The notes: a model not told the origin generated them from the sequence alone. DNA of 64,000 bases from Armigeres subalbatus (GCF_024139115.2 NW_026943290.1:62001-126000), one strand, 5' to 3'. Positions 1 through 11,385 are shown, numbered from the stretch's first letter. Numbers and translations: made by a program.

Positions 1-1783
1 CTCTGCTTACCACATTCCACGTATCTTCATCGTGACACATTCGCTCTGCGATGTTGTCCACGCTTAGGGCAGGCATTCCTCTACGTGCTTCCGCAAACCT
101 CGGACAATCGAATAACACGTGCTCTGGAGTCTCCTCTACGTTGATACACGCCGGGCAGAATGGCGATGACGCATGGCCACATCGGTGCAGATATTGGCGG
201 AAACAACCGTGTCCGGATAGGAACTGAGTGAGGTGAAAGTTCACCTCTCCATGCTCCCTGTTCACCCACGTCGACACATTGGGGATGAGCCGGTGGGTCC
301 ACCTTCCATTGTCTGCATTGTCCCACTCCTGCTGCCACTTCACCATTGAGTCCAGTCTCATCGTCTCCCTCACATTTCTGGTACCTCTCCGTTGGTAGCA
401 CTCGATATCCTCTGCTAAGGTTATGCAGATTGGAATCATCCCTGCGATAACGCAAACTGCCTCTGACGAAATTGTTCGGTACGCACTCGCCACTCGAATG
501 GCCATTAGACGAAACACGCTATTCAACTTCCTGCGATTACGTTTCGTCTTGAGCGCAGCTCCCCAGGCTGGAACGCCGTACCTAAGTATTGAGGATGATA
601 CGGTCGCCAGAAGACGCCTACAGCTGCCTCTCGGTCCGCCAACGTTAGGCATGATCCTAGCAAGCGCACTGACCATCTTTGCCGCCTTCTCGCAGGAATA
701 GTCGACATGGGTGTTGAAATTCAAACGGTCGTCGATCATCACTCCTAGATGTCTCAAAGCCCGCACGGACGGTATGTCGTGCTCTCCGACGATAATCTGC
801 ATTCGCTGTATGATTCGGCAGTTGCTGACCAGCATCACTTCCGTTTTGTGGTGAGCAAGCTGCAGCTTGACCCCATTCATCCAGTTTTCAACTGCGTCGG
901 TCGTCTCCGCCACCAGCATATCTACCTCTTCCAGCGACTCTCCGGTTATCGTTAGAACGACATCATCCGCGAATCCGAAGATCTGCACGCCTTTGGGCAA
1001 CTTCAGCTTTAGCACTCCGTTGTACATAACGTTCCACAGCATTGGGCCAAGTATGGAGCCTTGCGGAACACCCGCCGTAACCCTAATCGACTTCTGCCCC
1101 GAGTTCGTATCGTAGACCAGAATCCGGTTTTCGAAGTAGCTCTTAAGGATTCTACACAAATAGCCAGGAACCCGCATTCCATGCAGCGCTACGGCGATGG
1201 CCTCCCAGCTGGCACTGTTGAACGCGTTTTTGACGTCAATTGTTACTACGGCGCAGAACCGATTGCCGCACCTCTTTTTCTTGGATGCTTTCTCTGCAAC
1301 TTCAACGACCGCCTTAATTGCATCCACCGTCGATCTGCCTTTTCGGAATCTAAACTGCTTCTCCGACAAGCCGATCTCACCCTCCGTGAACTGCGTCAGC
1401 CTGTTAAGGATAATCCTTTCCAGAAGCTTCCCCAGTGTATCCAGCAGGCATATGGGCCTATACGAAGCTGGACTCCCCAACGGTTTTCCTGGTTTCGGCA
1501 GTAACACCAGTTTCTGAATCTTCCACTTATTCGGAAAGTAACCATCTGCTAGGCATTTCTGCAGCACCATTCTGAACAAATCTGGAAACGCCAGTATCGC
1601 AGTTTTTAAAGCCACGTTTGGAATTCCATCCGGACCCGGAGCTTTCTTCTTCTTCAGACCTTTCGCCACTGATGACAGCTCGTCGTTGGAGACTTGCATA
1701 CCTGCAATGGTGACACGGTCTTCATCTTCGTACGGTGCAGGCGGCCACATCGTAGAATCATGTTGCGGGAAAAGACCGTCCAT
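1..1783 (-). CDS. R1-type LINE reverse transcriptase, open to window edge
   Basis: I translated this frame by hand and found no stop from position 1945 down to position 1; the first ATG is at 1783-1781, giving about 594 codons with the 3' end outside the window. Seen: an RT domain with PKPGKP and SYRPICLLDTLGKLLERI, DVKNAF near 1226-1209, GVPQGSILGP near 1063-1034, the catalytic FADD at 973-962, and a C-terminal CPAC...H...C zinc-knuckle-like segment near 156-105. This gag-less order with a late Cys/His motif is known from R1/I-group non-LTR retrotransposons, whose RT copies element RNA at a nicked target. The endonuclease domain is missing, so the copy is 5'-truncated at the (GT)n tract. A decayed relative lies at 19441-20831 on the other strand. 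Other readings here are antisense shadows. Clade assignment R1 is inference from motif resemblance. Confidence 0.88.
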   Translation of the reverse strand, partial: MDGLFPQHDSTMWPPAPYEDEDRVTIAGMQVSNDELSSVAKGLKKKKAPGPDGIPNVALKTAILAFPDLFRMVLQKCLADGYFPNKWKIQKLVLLPKPGKPLGSPASYRPICLLDTLGKLLERIILNRLTQFTEGEIGLSEKQFRFRKGRSTVDAIKAVVEVAEKASKKKRCGNRFCAVVTIDVKNAFNSASWEAIAVALHGMRVPGYLCRILKSYFENRILVYDTNSGQKSIRVTAGVPQGSILGPMLWNVMYNGVLKLKLPKGVQIFGFADDVVLTITGESLEEVDMLVAETTDAVENWMNGVKLQLAHHKTEVMLVSNCRIIQRMQIIVGEHDIPSVRALRHLGVMIDDRLNFNTHVDYSCEKAAKMVSALARIMPNVGGPRGSCRRLLATVSSSILRYGVPAWGAALKTKRNRRKLNSVFRLMAIRVASAYRTISSEAVCVIAGMIPICITLAEDIECYQRRGTRNVRETMRLDSMVKWQQEWDNADNGRWTHRLIPNVSTWVNREHGEVNFHLTQFLSGHGCFRQYLHRCGHASSPFCPACINVEETPEHVLFDCPRFAEARRGMPALSVDNIAERMCHDEDTWNVVSR

Positions 1784-1933
<150 letters not shown>

Positions 1934-2099
1934 ATCCTCTATCCCTCACCCAGCTGGGGGTGTTGGTTAAGTAGCACTACGAATAATTTGATCAGATCTC
2001 ATGCTCCATAATGGTGCCCTTTTTGTTACGAAGACTAGTACTACAAAAAGGATTCACTTTTGAAGCAAGCAATGTTTCTTCAGAAAGTGTTGGGAGTGG

Positions 2100-2690
2100 G
2101 ATGTACTAATTGTTCATAACAGGTACAGCAAAACTCCACAAGGACGCCCTTATTCGTAATAGCCACTCAGGGAATAGAAGGCCGAGAAGAGCCACCGTTG
2201 CTAGCTAAAGCTTGAACCGGATATCTGGGACTCCCACAATATCCGCGGCAATAGAAGTAAACGATGCCCTGTACGTATTTAGTTGTATTTTTTAAAGAAT
2301 TTATAAGTTTACAAACCAATTAAATAAACAGAATAAAAAAATAATGAATTGGAACGTGCTCACCGGATTAATTCCTCCACTATCGAATGAAATAACTCCT
2401 GTTTTGAATCCAAGGAATATCCAATAAGACAACATAAGATTCATGCGTTTCACATTTCTCATCCTTCTACGCCATGCTGAACAGTGGGTGATTCAGCGGC
2501 TGCAAGGATGCCCGTAAGTTTCGTGGCTGTGGAGGCTCCGGTAGCTGCTTATGTCGAAGGCGGTGCTGTGGCTGCCACAATTAAATTGGTTCGGCTCAGC
2601 AAAACTCCAGTGTGTTCGAGTCTATCAATATTATTTCACTCTTTGGTAAAAATCGTCATCCCGAAAAACGCTCTCTACAAGTGAATGAAA
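2100..2690. repeat. dispersed repeat, copy 1 (pairs with 8745-9185)
   Basis: Blocks such as AGGACGCCC...TATTCGTA, GGGACTCC...TATCCGCG, CCTGTACGTATTTAGT and GGAACGTGC recur in the same order at 8745-9185. The best conserved part (2480-2590 and 9030-9120) is Ala/Thr-rich if read on the minus strand but is broken by a stop. I do not recognise the family; it may be the end of a transposon. The stretch 1949-2100 holds nothing I can name. Confidence 0.6.
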
Positions 2691-2756
2691 GTTGTGTTTA
2701 TCAGTGATTTTAAATCATATACGAACGATCATGTTACTCTTTTTTGAACAAATAAT

Positions 2757-2905
2757 CACCCCTATTCTTGTATACGGACGAACGAAACTTTCGAACGAGT
2801 GCAGTTCGTTCGTATCGTTTTCCCATTTGATTTTGCTGGCGTAAACGAGAATGCGCATCAGCTTTCGTTCGAAAGCGCGTTCGTACGTAAACAAGAATAA
2901 GGGTG
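2757..2905. mobile_element. small MITE with ~28-bp inverted ends
   Basis: About 149 bp bounded by CACCCCTATTCTTGTATACG on the left and its imperfect reverse complement on the right (CGTAAACAAGAATAAGGGTG). The interior is rich in TTCGT/ACGAA motifs and is itself partly self-complementary. No coding capacity. A target duplication is not clear. Confidence 0.65.
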
Positions 2906-3631
2906 AATGTCTTTCAATATTTTAGTTGCTAATTCACATATGGATAGCAGAAGCAAAATTGATTAGAAACTAAATATAGAGCATGGTGGATAAGACCCTT
3001 TTACTCAGTCACTATCCTGAGCAGCACAAGTCATACAAAATGGTTGAAGCAACTTGATTGTGACTGAATCCGATCACATATAAGTTGCAGTAACATAGTT
3101 GGAACATATGTGCTGCTAGGGATTATGGTGGACGATTTAATTGTTACTACAGTCCGATTATACGATGTAAGAAACGAAATAGAATCAATGCGTATTAAAA
3201 ATACAAAGGAATTCATCAAGTTATCAAAAAAATCGCGTCGTTTACTCAAAACTCTGTAGAGTTAGTCTATATTATTGCTGCAGAAATAAACATACAAACA
3301 GTAAAATGGTACGATATCCGGCGGTTTTGTTCTAAAAAACAGCGGATGGATAGAAATGTTGCAACATAATCTCATCAATATTTGCATCTTCTACTAAATA
3401 TATAGCAGACAAAAATGGGAAATGTATACAGCCAGCACACCGGTTTCATACCAAAATGCATTTCATATCAATAATGGGACAGGTATGCTGGCTGCGGCGG
3501 GAGAATAAGTCGAAAAGGATTCTAGATCTAGATATTCAAATTCTACCTACAAATACTAAAGAGTATGTAAGAAAGGATAATAAGAAATGACGATTGGAAT
3601 AATCTCACGAAATTCTGGATCTGGCATCTTA
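2906..3631. other. non-coding stretch
   Basis: AT-rich, no supported gene. It contains one short inverted repeat at 3429-3494 with ends CAGCCAGCA and TGCTGGCTG. Confidence 0.5.
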
Positions 3632-3815
3632 TGGCCCGTTTACATATGCGCTAGCTCTAGCGGACAATGCACTATCCGACAATATTAGCGCGATATTAGC
3701 ACAATGTAAACGCTTATTAGCGAGGGCAATTCCTGTTTACATTGTGCTAATATCGCGCTAGTATTGTCGGATAGTACATTGTCCGCCTAAAACTAGCTCA
3801 TATGTAAACGGGCCA
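3632..3815. mobile_element. foldback MITE, near-perfect palindrome
   Basis: About 184 bp. Left arm starts TGGCCCGTTTACATATG, right arm ends CATATGTAAACGGGCCA. The arms run almost to the centre (ATTAGCGCGATATTAGCACA pairs with its complement near 3745), so the single strand would fold into a hairpin of about 85 bp. No ORF. Confidence 0.8.
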
Positions 3816-6084
3816 TTAGGTTCTGTTGCTTTTCACATCGTCACCATAACGTTTTGTTTCGGAACTGATATGCCGCAATATTGTGTCGCTTATCGGTAAT
3901 AGCAGTCGGTTCTCTGTTTCGTGTGCTAACGAGGAAAAGATGTCCATGCTCAGTGTCTTCTGCTATATGTTTCATCTTATCGTTTAACTGAAACCAAAAG
4001 AACCACTAACAGCGAAATGTTTTATTCTAAAACGCGAATTATTGCTGGAAAAAACCTAAATGCATGCTTGCATATGTAACGGATATAAAATAATTAGGGG
4101 CTACATTTTAGACAGACGAACAGAGACTTATGTATTTTACCTCGTTTAGAACATAAACGCAAGGACACTTTAAATAATCATTACATTGGAGGCTGCCGGT
4201 TGTCTTACCGGGAAAATGCACATAATATTCAGTTGTTATGAACATTAAGAATAATATCTGAAGATTGTATGCAAAATGTTGAGTAAACAAATTGTTGTGA
4301 TATTGAGATATCGGACCAAGCGCAAACCACCTGACAAGGGCTGAAAAGTGGCATTTATAAAACTAAAACTATTCATGTGCCATTCCTAAAAAAATCCAAA
4401 GACAAGGATTCAAACACTAGTGCCCTGAGTGAACGCCAAACGAGTTACCACTAGGCCATCACCGCTACTCAAGAAGAGAAGCCACTTGACCAATGCAATA
4501 TAAACAGATGAACAGCATGCTGTGTTAAAACTGATGTTTAAACTTCCATGTTCAAACCCGTGTGTTTGAACTTGGGCACACACGTGTTCAAACCGGGTGC
4601 GATTTTGGTTCGGTTTATGATGAACTCGGTTTGGATCTAGTATGCATGTTTGAGTGCGAACTTGCACACGGGAAAACTGCACTTGTTTAAACGCGGTTCA
4701 TGTTTTCGTGAAGACTGCCTGGAACATTATCTATTATCGTTCGTCGATAACATTTTTAGTGCCTCCACAACCAAAAAATCATTCTATTATTTTGAAGGTA
4801 TGAGAAAGGAAAACACTTGTGTCTCCCCAGCAACAAAATAATTAACTTGTTGGATTTATCACCTTGTTTCCTTTTGATGGTTGTGATGTGAGAAAATGAG
4901 AACACGCAACCCAACCATATGTTTTTTCTAACAATTTATGCTAAAAAAGTGTAAAAACTGGAATACCTATTTAATGGCATTCGCAGAACCGGTATTTCGG
5001 TATCCAGAAATGGGCCGGTAGCACTAGAACTACCGATAGACCACCCTAGTTGAACGTAAGAACATCAACTTTAGGACACGTAAACTAGACTGACCCAGGA
5101 AACAAAAAGTTGTCGAATTCTACGGGGCACCCCCAGGATTGTACCTTCACGCGAGAAAATCAGTCTCTGACATTTTCAGCTCAATCCCTCATTGTATAAC
5201 CTGGCGCAAGTGATTTGAAGTTTGCATGGGGGTTTCAGCCAAAATACATATTTAGGAAAACCCGCATCCGTCATTCTTTCGTTCTGGAAATGTGTTCGGT
5301 ATGTCCGATTTAGCTCAGAATTGCAACAAAGGCAATATCATAGAACATTAAACAATGATGAAATGAACTTTTATAAGGCGGGCTGCACTGCGAGCAAGGC
5401 GGGTCGATCAGGCTATAATTTTTGTTTAAGGGTCAGCGTAAAATCTAAAAAGATGCTATTGGGTTTCAACCAAACCATTTTGCATTAAAAAATAAAAGTC
5501 AATGGATCCAATGTGAACATTTTTAATAAGGTTACTGAAGATAATGCAAGGTAAATTTATTATGTGTAAATAATCACCCTAATATCAAGTAGACAATGAT
5601 CTAAACAAAATATCCGCTTGTTTCACCAAAATTTTATTTATATGTATAGTTTATCTACGACTCATATGAATTGTAAAACTTTTGGAAGGTAAAGAAATCG
5701 ATTGTTAAGAAAGACAAGTTGAAGTTGGATAATAGATAAATTGGACATTTTGCAATGTGTTCTTTTTTTTTAATAGAGTGTCAACTATTTTTATGGACAC
5801 GTCTAGTCCCATTTCCTTCAATACTTTTTCTTTGATACACAGAGGCGATCACGGGAAGCATATTGACTATTTCACTGGATGTATAATTAAAGGCAAATGG
5901 TCAATTAGAGATAATCTCACAACACAATCTGTATGAACTCCTTACGTCTTTCCGTCTATGAATCTCTTTTAACAAGGAAATGGTTCATAGAAGCAAGCAC
6001 TTTTTGCTGTTGGATCAAGTTTATAATCACAATGGACACCTATATAATTAGGGTTTTCTCTATTGTACACGACAAAGTAATTTG
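3816..6084. other. non-coding upstream region of the P450
   Basis: No convincing gene on either strand. Short ORFs here lack any recognisable motif. It includes the SINE head at 4396-4466. From about 5770 the sequence is homologous to the reverse complement of 14330-13950, so 5770-6156 is probably P450 5' flank. Confidence 0.5.
4396..4466 (-). mobile_element. tRNA-derived SINE head (minus)
   Basis: Read on the minus strand it has an A-box-like TGGCCTAGTGGTAACTCG (4458-4441) and a B-box-like GTTTGAATCC (4416-4407), spaced as in a Pol III internal promoter. It does not fold as a full tRNA and has no anticodon arm I can defend, so it is called a SINE fragment and not a tRNA gene. Confidence 0.6.
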
Positions 6085-6115
6085 TATACCAGCTAGATTG
6101 TACACCTAGGTCAGT
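6085..6115 (+). promoter_or_regulatory. P450 core promoter: TATACC box and TCAGT initiator
   Basis: TATACC at 6085-6090 lies about 27 bp upstream of TCAGT at 6111-6115, the known arthropod initiator. Both elements and the flanking AGCTAGATTG-like and TAGTGCG sequences are conserved in the inverted copy around 13980-14026, which supports function. Transcription from the initiator A would give a 5' UTR of about 44 nt before the ATG at 6157. Conservation is seen; promoter activity is inferred. Confidence 0.6.
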
Positions 6116-6156
6116 CGTAGTGCGACAGTTAATCCGGAAAGTGCAATTTCTTTGAA

Positions 6157-8493
6157 ATGTTGTTCACAATTTTAGCTATCGGTGCAGTTCTATGCCTCGC
6201 TAGTGTCTGGTCCCTGGTTCAGAAGCGGAGCAGTTTTGCGAAAAGCATTTCCGTGGCTGAACCGTGGTACCCGTTAGTTGGAAATGGTCTGCTGTTTGTC
6301 GGAAAGGACGATACTGTTAAATTTCACAATATGAAAAACATGTTCGACAGAAGCAATAAACTGTTTCGGTTTTATTTGGGACCGAAAATGTTGTTTGGCA
6401 CAAGTGATCCGGACATGGCCCAGCAAATCCTTACCGACCCCAATTGCATGGATAAACCATATTTGTACGACTACTTTATGCTGGGCCAAGGAGTTTTTGG
6501 AGCAAAAAGTATGGATTTTTCATACATAATGTGGCTTGTAAATAATTTTATATTTTTTTGTGCAGCGAAAGTTTGGCGCGGTCAGCGAAAAGCCTTGAAT
6601 CCAGCATTTAACACAAAAATCTTGGAGAGTTTTATGACAATATTCGGCGACATAACCAGGAGTATGATACAACGATTGGAGACAATTGCAAAAGGGGAAA
6701 CGATCAACTTTATGGAACATGTTTCGAGGTGTACGCTGGAGATGGTTTGCGCAACAACGCTGGGGTTTAATGCAACAAAGCTCAACGAAATTGAAAAATT
6801 GGGCTATTATATTGAACGGTAAATTATAATAGGTATAGTAAAAGCGAACTGGACGCATACATATTTTAGCACTATGGTCCTTTTTTAACTTGTCGAGTCA
6901 AGTACGAGACATTGAAGACGGCCTTACTGTTGAGGTCGAAATACGTATCTATCAAAGGTACAATAAAGTTATGGAATTTAAACGAAAAGTACAAACTTGT
7001 CTTAAGACAAGAGAACACATTCCACTAAAAGCTTAAAATAATTTTCTTATTACTATGTTCCTACCAGTGCGGTAATATTAGTTTTGACAAAAAACCTGAT
7101 TAATCTACCTATAGGCGTTGGTGCCTTTCTTGTGCAATAAATATAAATTGAACCTGTTGCGAGTAAGTTCCAAAAAAGGGCGTCTACAAAATTTATACAC
7201 ACACGTACATACATACTGACATCACCTCAGTTCGTCGAGCTGAGAAAGACGCCCCAAAAATTCGTTTTTGGGGCGTCTTTCGGAACAATTTTGTTGTACG
7301 AGAAAGGCAAAACATTTTATTTATGATTCAGTTCAGACGCAATATTAGCTTCAGCTTATCTTTGCTTATAGCCCATTCAGAAGATGCAGAATACGAGCAT
7401 ATACGAAGTATTGACATGATAAATGACAAAAAGGAATTAAATAAAAATAAGATGAGTGAACTTTGACATCAAGATAAATACTCTTTATCATGTCAAATAC
7501 CGTAATCGTAAAATATCGTAATCTGAAAAGGCTATTAGACTGACTGGTTGCTACTCCGTTATTGATCAGAGCTAGGATACGTCAATAGAGGTTTCTCATG
7601 GTAAACAAATATCTATCAGCAATATCAGATATCTATCTGGAGACCCAACATAATTTTGCTTAAAATGCTTTAAAAATTTGATTTATTTAAAGAAATATGA
7701 TTTGATCAGTGTTCCATAATTGTGACCATGATAATATTGTCCCATAGTTATGGAACGGTTTAGTCGATGAAAAGCAATAATTGTAATTTAGTTTTATATT
7801 GCAGCAAATGCATTGGCAGAATAATTGAATTAACTAATATTTGCATTGGAACATCGTTGTTTACGTTCGCCGCCATCTTGGATACAAAGTGTTCCATAAT
7901 ATGGTTAGTCGCCATCGATCTGTCGTGGTATTTTCTTATAATCAAACCTATATAAGATTGGTTATTACATAGCAGGTGGAAAACTTAGAGCCTAACGATG
8001 GTATTCATGTATTAGTACATATCTTCAATTGGTTGATTTTGTGGCGTTAAAGATGTAATTGATTGTTGAGAAAGTCAAGTGTTCATTATAACTGTGGAAT
8101 TGTCCAGAAAAAAATATTGAAAAAAAAACGATTGTATATTGAAACAATAATTCCAGGAATTTTGACTTAGCAGCAAGGCGTATGCTTAACTTTCACCTCC
8201 AGCTGGATTGTATTTATCGTTGGTCAAAGGATTATCGTGACGAACGAGCTCTTCGTGGACACTTAGAGAGTTATGGAATGCAGGTATTCCAAATTTCGCT
8301 GAACATATATTGCCAGTTTCAAAACCATGATGTACATTCCAGATTTATGACGATGCCAATGATCGATACGCTAAGGGTTTATTTCAAAGCGATACCACTG
8401 AGCTTGATGAGAACGAAGGTTTCCGGAAACCACAAATTTTTGTCAACCAGCTATTCGCGAGTACCAGCAGAAAGTTCGAGCGTGATGATCGGT
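6157..8493 (+). CDS. cytochrome P450, CYP325-like, N-terminal four exons
   Basis: Membrane-bound P450 of the CYP4 clan, expected in the ER and oxidising small lipophilic substrates with NADPH-P450 reductase. Exons: 6157-6508, 6566-6818, 8157-8283, 8343-8493 (runs into the N gap). All introns have GT-AG ends and the phases match (1, 2, 0), giving about 294 residues. Seen in order: hydrophobic signal anchor (residues 1-20), a short WYPLVGN hinge, the helix-C WRGQRKALNPAF (WxxxR heme-propionate motif), CTLEMVCATTLGFN, then in exon 3 AARRMLNFHLQLDCIYR and in exon 4 KPQIFVNQLF, as expected in CYP325 proteins. Helix I and the heme loop are missing here; matching exons lie at 14907-15542 on the opposite strand. 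The first intron is 57 nt with no in-frame stop, so a naive ORF reads through it and stops just inside intron 2. Family assignment is from remembered motifs and is not searched. Confidence 0.88.
7107..7318 (+). mobile_element. retroposon tail in P450 intron 2, with UUCG hairpin
   Basis: Lies within intron 2 (6819-8156). The right part starts CATCACCTCAGTTCGTCGAG and ends GTTGTACGAGAAAGGCAAAA, a module seen again at 21486-21612. The left end carries the reverse complement of a similar GCACAAGAAAGGCACCAAC tail. At 7244-7281 there is a perfect 17-bp stem closed by TTCG. The rest of the intron holds only AT-rich DNA and a weak inverted repeat around 7405-7500. Confidence 0.6.
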
Positions 8494-8518
8494 NNNNNNN
8501 NNNNNNNNNNNNNNNNNN
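8494..8518. other. assembly gap of 25 N
   Basis: Twenty-five N inside the coding part of P450 exon 4, right after codons for R-D-D-R. The equal length of the gap at 15543 suggests a default placeholder and not a measured size. Confidence 0.99.
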
Positions 8519-8720
8519 CATTCGGTATGAATCCGGCCTGTTCCGCCGGAAAGCCGCATAGATCTTTTCCTGATTCCGGGCTAGGATGATTTTGCATAGA
8601 ACTTTGAAACGGTAACCAACAAAATAATGCCTCGCCAGTTGTCGCATACAGGTCACGCTTTTGGGCACTTTTCACTAAGAGACCCCATCCAGTCGACCGG
8701 GAAAGTGACGGAGCCCCAGA
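8519..8720 (-). pseudogene. LINE reverse transcriptase fragment
   Basis: On the minus strand, two frames together give YRFKVLCKIILARNQEK and AAxRRNxAGF, as in the early RT domain of non-LTR elements. A frameshift separates the two halves and the fragment is cut at the gap. It starts the contig abruptly next to P450 exon 4, which is one reason to doubt this contig's orientation. Confidence 0.65.
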
Positions 8721-8744
8721 TATTACGTAATAAACGATGCAGTT

Positions 8745-9185
8745 TACAGCACAAAAAACTTCAGGACGCCCTATTCGTACTATCTACTCAGGAATAGAAA
8801 GGTCTAGAAGAGCACCGATGCTAACTAAAGCGTGAACCGAATACCTGGGACTCCAGTATCCGCGACAATGCAGCAAACGATCCCTGTACGTATTTAGTGG
8901 TATTTTTTATTTGGGATTAGAAGCAATGAAATAAAACAAGTTAAAGTAAATAATTGGAACGTGCACCGTTTAGTTCCTCACTATCAAAAGAGCTACTGCT
9001 CCAAAGAGATGCTCAACTGTGGCCGATCCGGCGTTTGCGAAGGTTAGTTTCATGGCTGTGTAAGTTCCGATGGCTGTTAATGTCAAGGATGCTGCTGTCG
9101 CTGCTACAGTAACTGGTTCAGCTCATCAAAATTTCAATGCGTTCACATTGGTCAAGCGTTTATTATACTCTGCGATAAAGTAGAT
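8745..9185. repeat. dispersed repeat, copy 2 (pairs with 2100-2690)
   Basis: Same block order as 2100-2690 with scattered substitutions and small indels. Identity of the family unknown. Confidence 0.6.
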
Positions 9186-9220
9186 TTTCTGCTGTAATAA
9201 TAAATTGAACATACGTGTGA

Positions 9221-9796
9221 CTTAAACGGGCTTAGTAGTCATATGGCTACTGCTTCTGCCTCCCGCAGGAGGTCGTGGGTTCAATCCAGGTCCGTTCCAT
9301 CCTACTCTGTATCTTCTCTTTTTTATCATGTTCTAGCAATCGCTAGAACTGAAATGACTTCCATACCGTTTCCATTACTATTCCTATACCTTCAACGAGG
9401 TATTCTAACAGTAATCTGCTAGAATTGGAAATGAACTTATAGAGCTCGTTTCTACATCCGATTAGAAATTCACATGATTACCTTCTCCTACCTATCACAT
9501 TGGCAGCTCGTTAACCAAGACGGACCTCTACCTCCGCAGGAATTCGTGGCAAGTGCAGAGGTATATTCGGCTTGCAGTGGGCAGTGATTGCATCCCCTCC
9601 CTTCCCTACATTGACTTGCATTCTGACGTGGCAGGCGCCGGTATGACCTAACAAATGAGATTACCATTGAAGATGTGTACATTGTAGTACATTGAAGATG
9701 TGCTAGTCCCAAGCAACATCTGTTGGTTCCCTATGCAAGCTGATCATCATAATGAAGTAGCAACTACGAGCAGTCAATCAAGCTCAAGCTCAAGCT
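9221..9796 (+). mobile_element. tRNA-derived SINE with imperfect target duplication
   Basis: Head with A-box-like TAGTCATATGGCTACTGC and B-box GGTTCAATCC, then a tRNA-unrelated body, ending in a (CAAGCT)n tail at about 9779-9796. The flanks 9196-9220 and 9797-9820 both start AATAATAAATT and then share ACGTGTG, an imperfect ~24-bp target duplication. Related to the SINE at 45756-46200 (same head), so probably the Feilai group of Aedes; the name is inference. Confidence 0.75.
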
Positions 9797-10984
9797 AATA
9801 ATAAATTAGACACGTGTGTATTTTCGAATCTATTAACAGTCCTCCGACCGAGATGAGTTTTACTTACGAACGACCAAGCCTCGAAAAAGTCAGATACTGT
9901 TTTCAAATCCATCTCGTCCGTCAGTGAACCGATTTGAACAATTTTGGGGCTCAAATTTTCCGTCCTCCAAGATTTGTCTGATAAGTTGAGATCTCTGATT
10001 GCCTTCTCTGGACCTCAAAACGTCGGATCAAGTCGTGATTTTCCTAATGCGTGAATGTTTGCTCGATTTCATGTGATAAAGATGATATTTTGGAATCTCA
10101 ACATTTAGAAAGTTGCAGCTTCCTACAGAGTTGTTCAAGAAATTAAAATGAAACTGTTGCAGATTATATTATTTCGAAACTCATCCGTTTTGCGCACTAG
10201 TGTATATGGAATATTCGTTGCTCTTCTCAAAGATGTTCAACGAGTCAAAAAAATCAAAATCATATTATTTCGGAACTACTAATTGGGTTAGACAATAAGT
10301 TGGAAATATTGAGTATGAATAAATTGAAGAATCGATTGAGCGAACAAAATTTTGTTATGGAAAGTCATTTTTTTTCTTGAATACCCAGAAATTAAGTTTT
10401 CGCTTAGCAGATTTAATTGATTAATAATCGTGCTGAATTTCCCGACTCCATAACTAAGGATACCTTACAACAAATGTGTGGATGCTTAGTATGAAATGAT
10501 TTCTGTTTCCATTTACGATAAAAACACAAGTCAGTCAATAAGCCGCTTGTTGGGATTTGGCAGAACATCTACTAAAAGTTCTTGCAACGTTCTAAATTGT
10601 ACGGATTCTACAATAACTAACCCAAAGTATTACCATCAGTACTGGTAGTTTTCGTGATCGTCACGTGAAAGCAAAAGCAGTTGCATTTTCATTTTCAAGA
10701 GACCAAATGAAAATGTAGCGGGTTCTCACCTGTCACATCGCGGTCATGATGGGATTTTTGCTATGTTTTGAAATCTATTTCCTGAATAGTTTTAATAGAT
10801 CTGTCAAATAAAGATGACTAGTCGATAAAATGATTATATTTTGCCTGAGTTCGATTTTTTAGCTTTCATGAAATAAAATCCGTGAAAATTTACGAAATTC
10901 TTTTCATTGTTTATGTTTTCAGTAAGCGAGAAAAAATGTAAATATCGGAGACCTCTCTCAATCTCAATGAAAATGAAAATCTCA
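9797..10984. other. non-coding stretch with inverted satellite scraps
   Basis: No gene seen. 10085-10300 contains satellite-like units in inverse orientation relative to 10985-11385 (for example CTCATCCGTTTTGCGCACTAG matches the complement of 13535-13555 apart from a few bases). Confidence 0.5.
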
Positions 10985-11385
10985 GTAAATATTCCCATTT
11001 ACACTAGCTCCGCAAGCCAAGTTCGAAATAATATGATCTGCGACAGGTTCATTTTGACCTCTTTGACACTTTTGAGCAGATGGCATTTTCTAAATCTTAT
11101 AGATTCCAAAATATCTAACCCAATGAGTATTCCATATACAGTAGGGCCACCAAGCGAAAAGTCCTGGAATAATATGATCTGATCTGAGTTTCCTTTCGAT
11201 CTCTTGAACTAATGTAGAAGACTGCAACTTTCTAAATCTTACGGATTTCAAAATATCCAACCCAACGAATATTGCCTATACTAGCGCCGCCAAGCGATGC
11301 GTTCCATAATAATATGATCTGTGTCAGTTTCGTTTAGAAGTCTTGAATAAATTTGTGAGGACACACTTTCTAAATCTTACGGTGC
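10985..11385 (+). repeat. ~140-bp satellite array, block 1
   Basis: Three degenerate units, phased by TTTCTAAATCTTA near 11086, 11229 and 11368 and by ATATGATCTG. Each unit also has CCAAAATATC and CCAACCCAACGAATATT-type blocks. Non-coding; short ORFs across it are incidental. Confidence 0.7.

Noticed and set aside
6274..6858. Minus-strand ORFs under the P450
   Set aside because: They are antisense shadows of exons 1-2.
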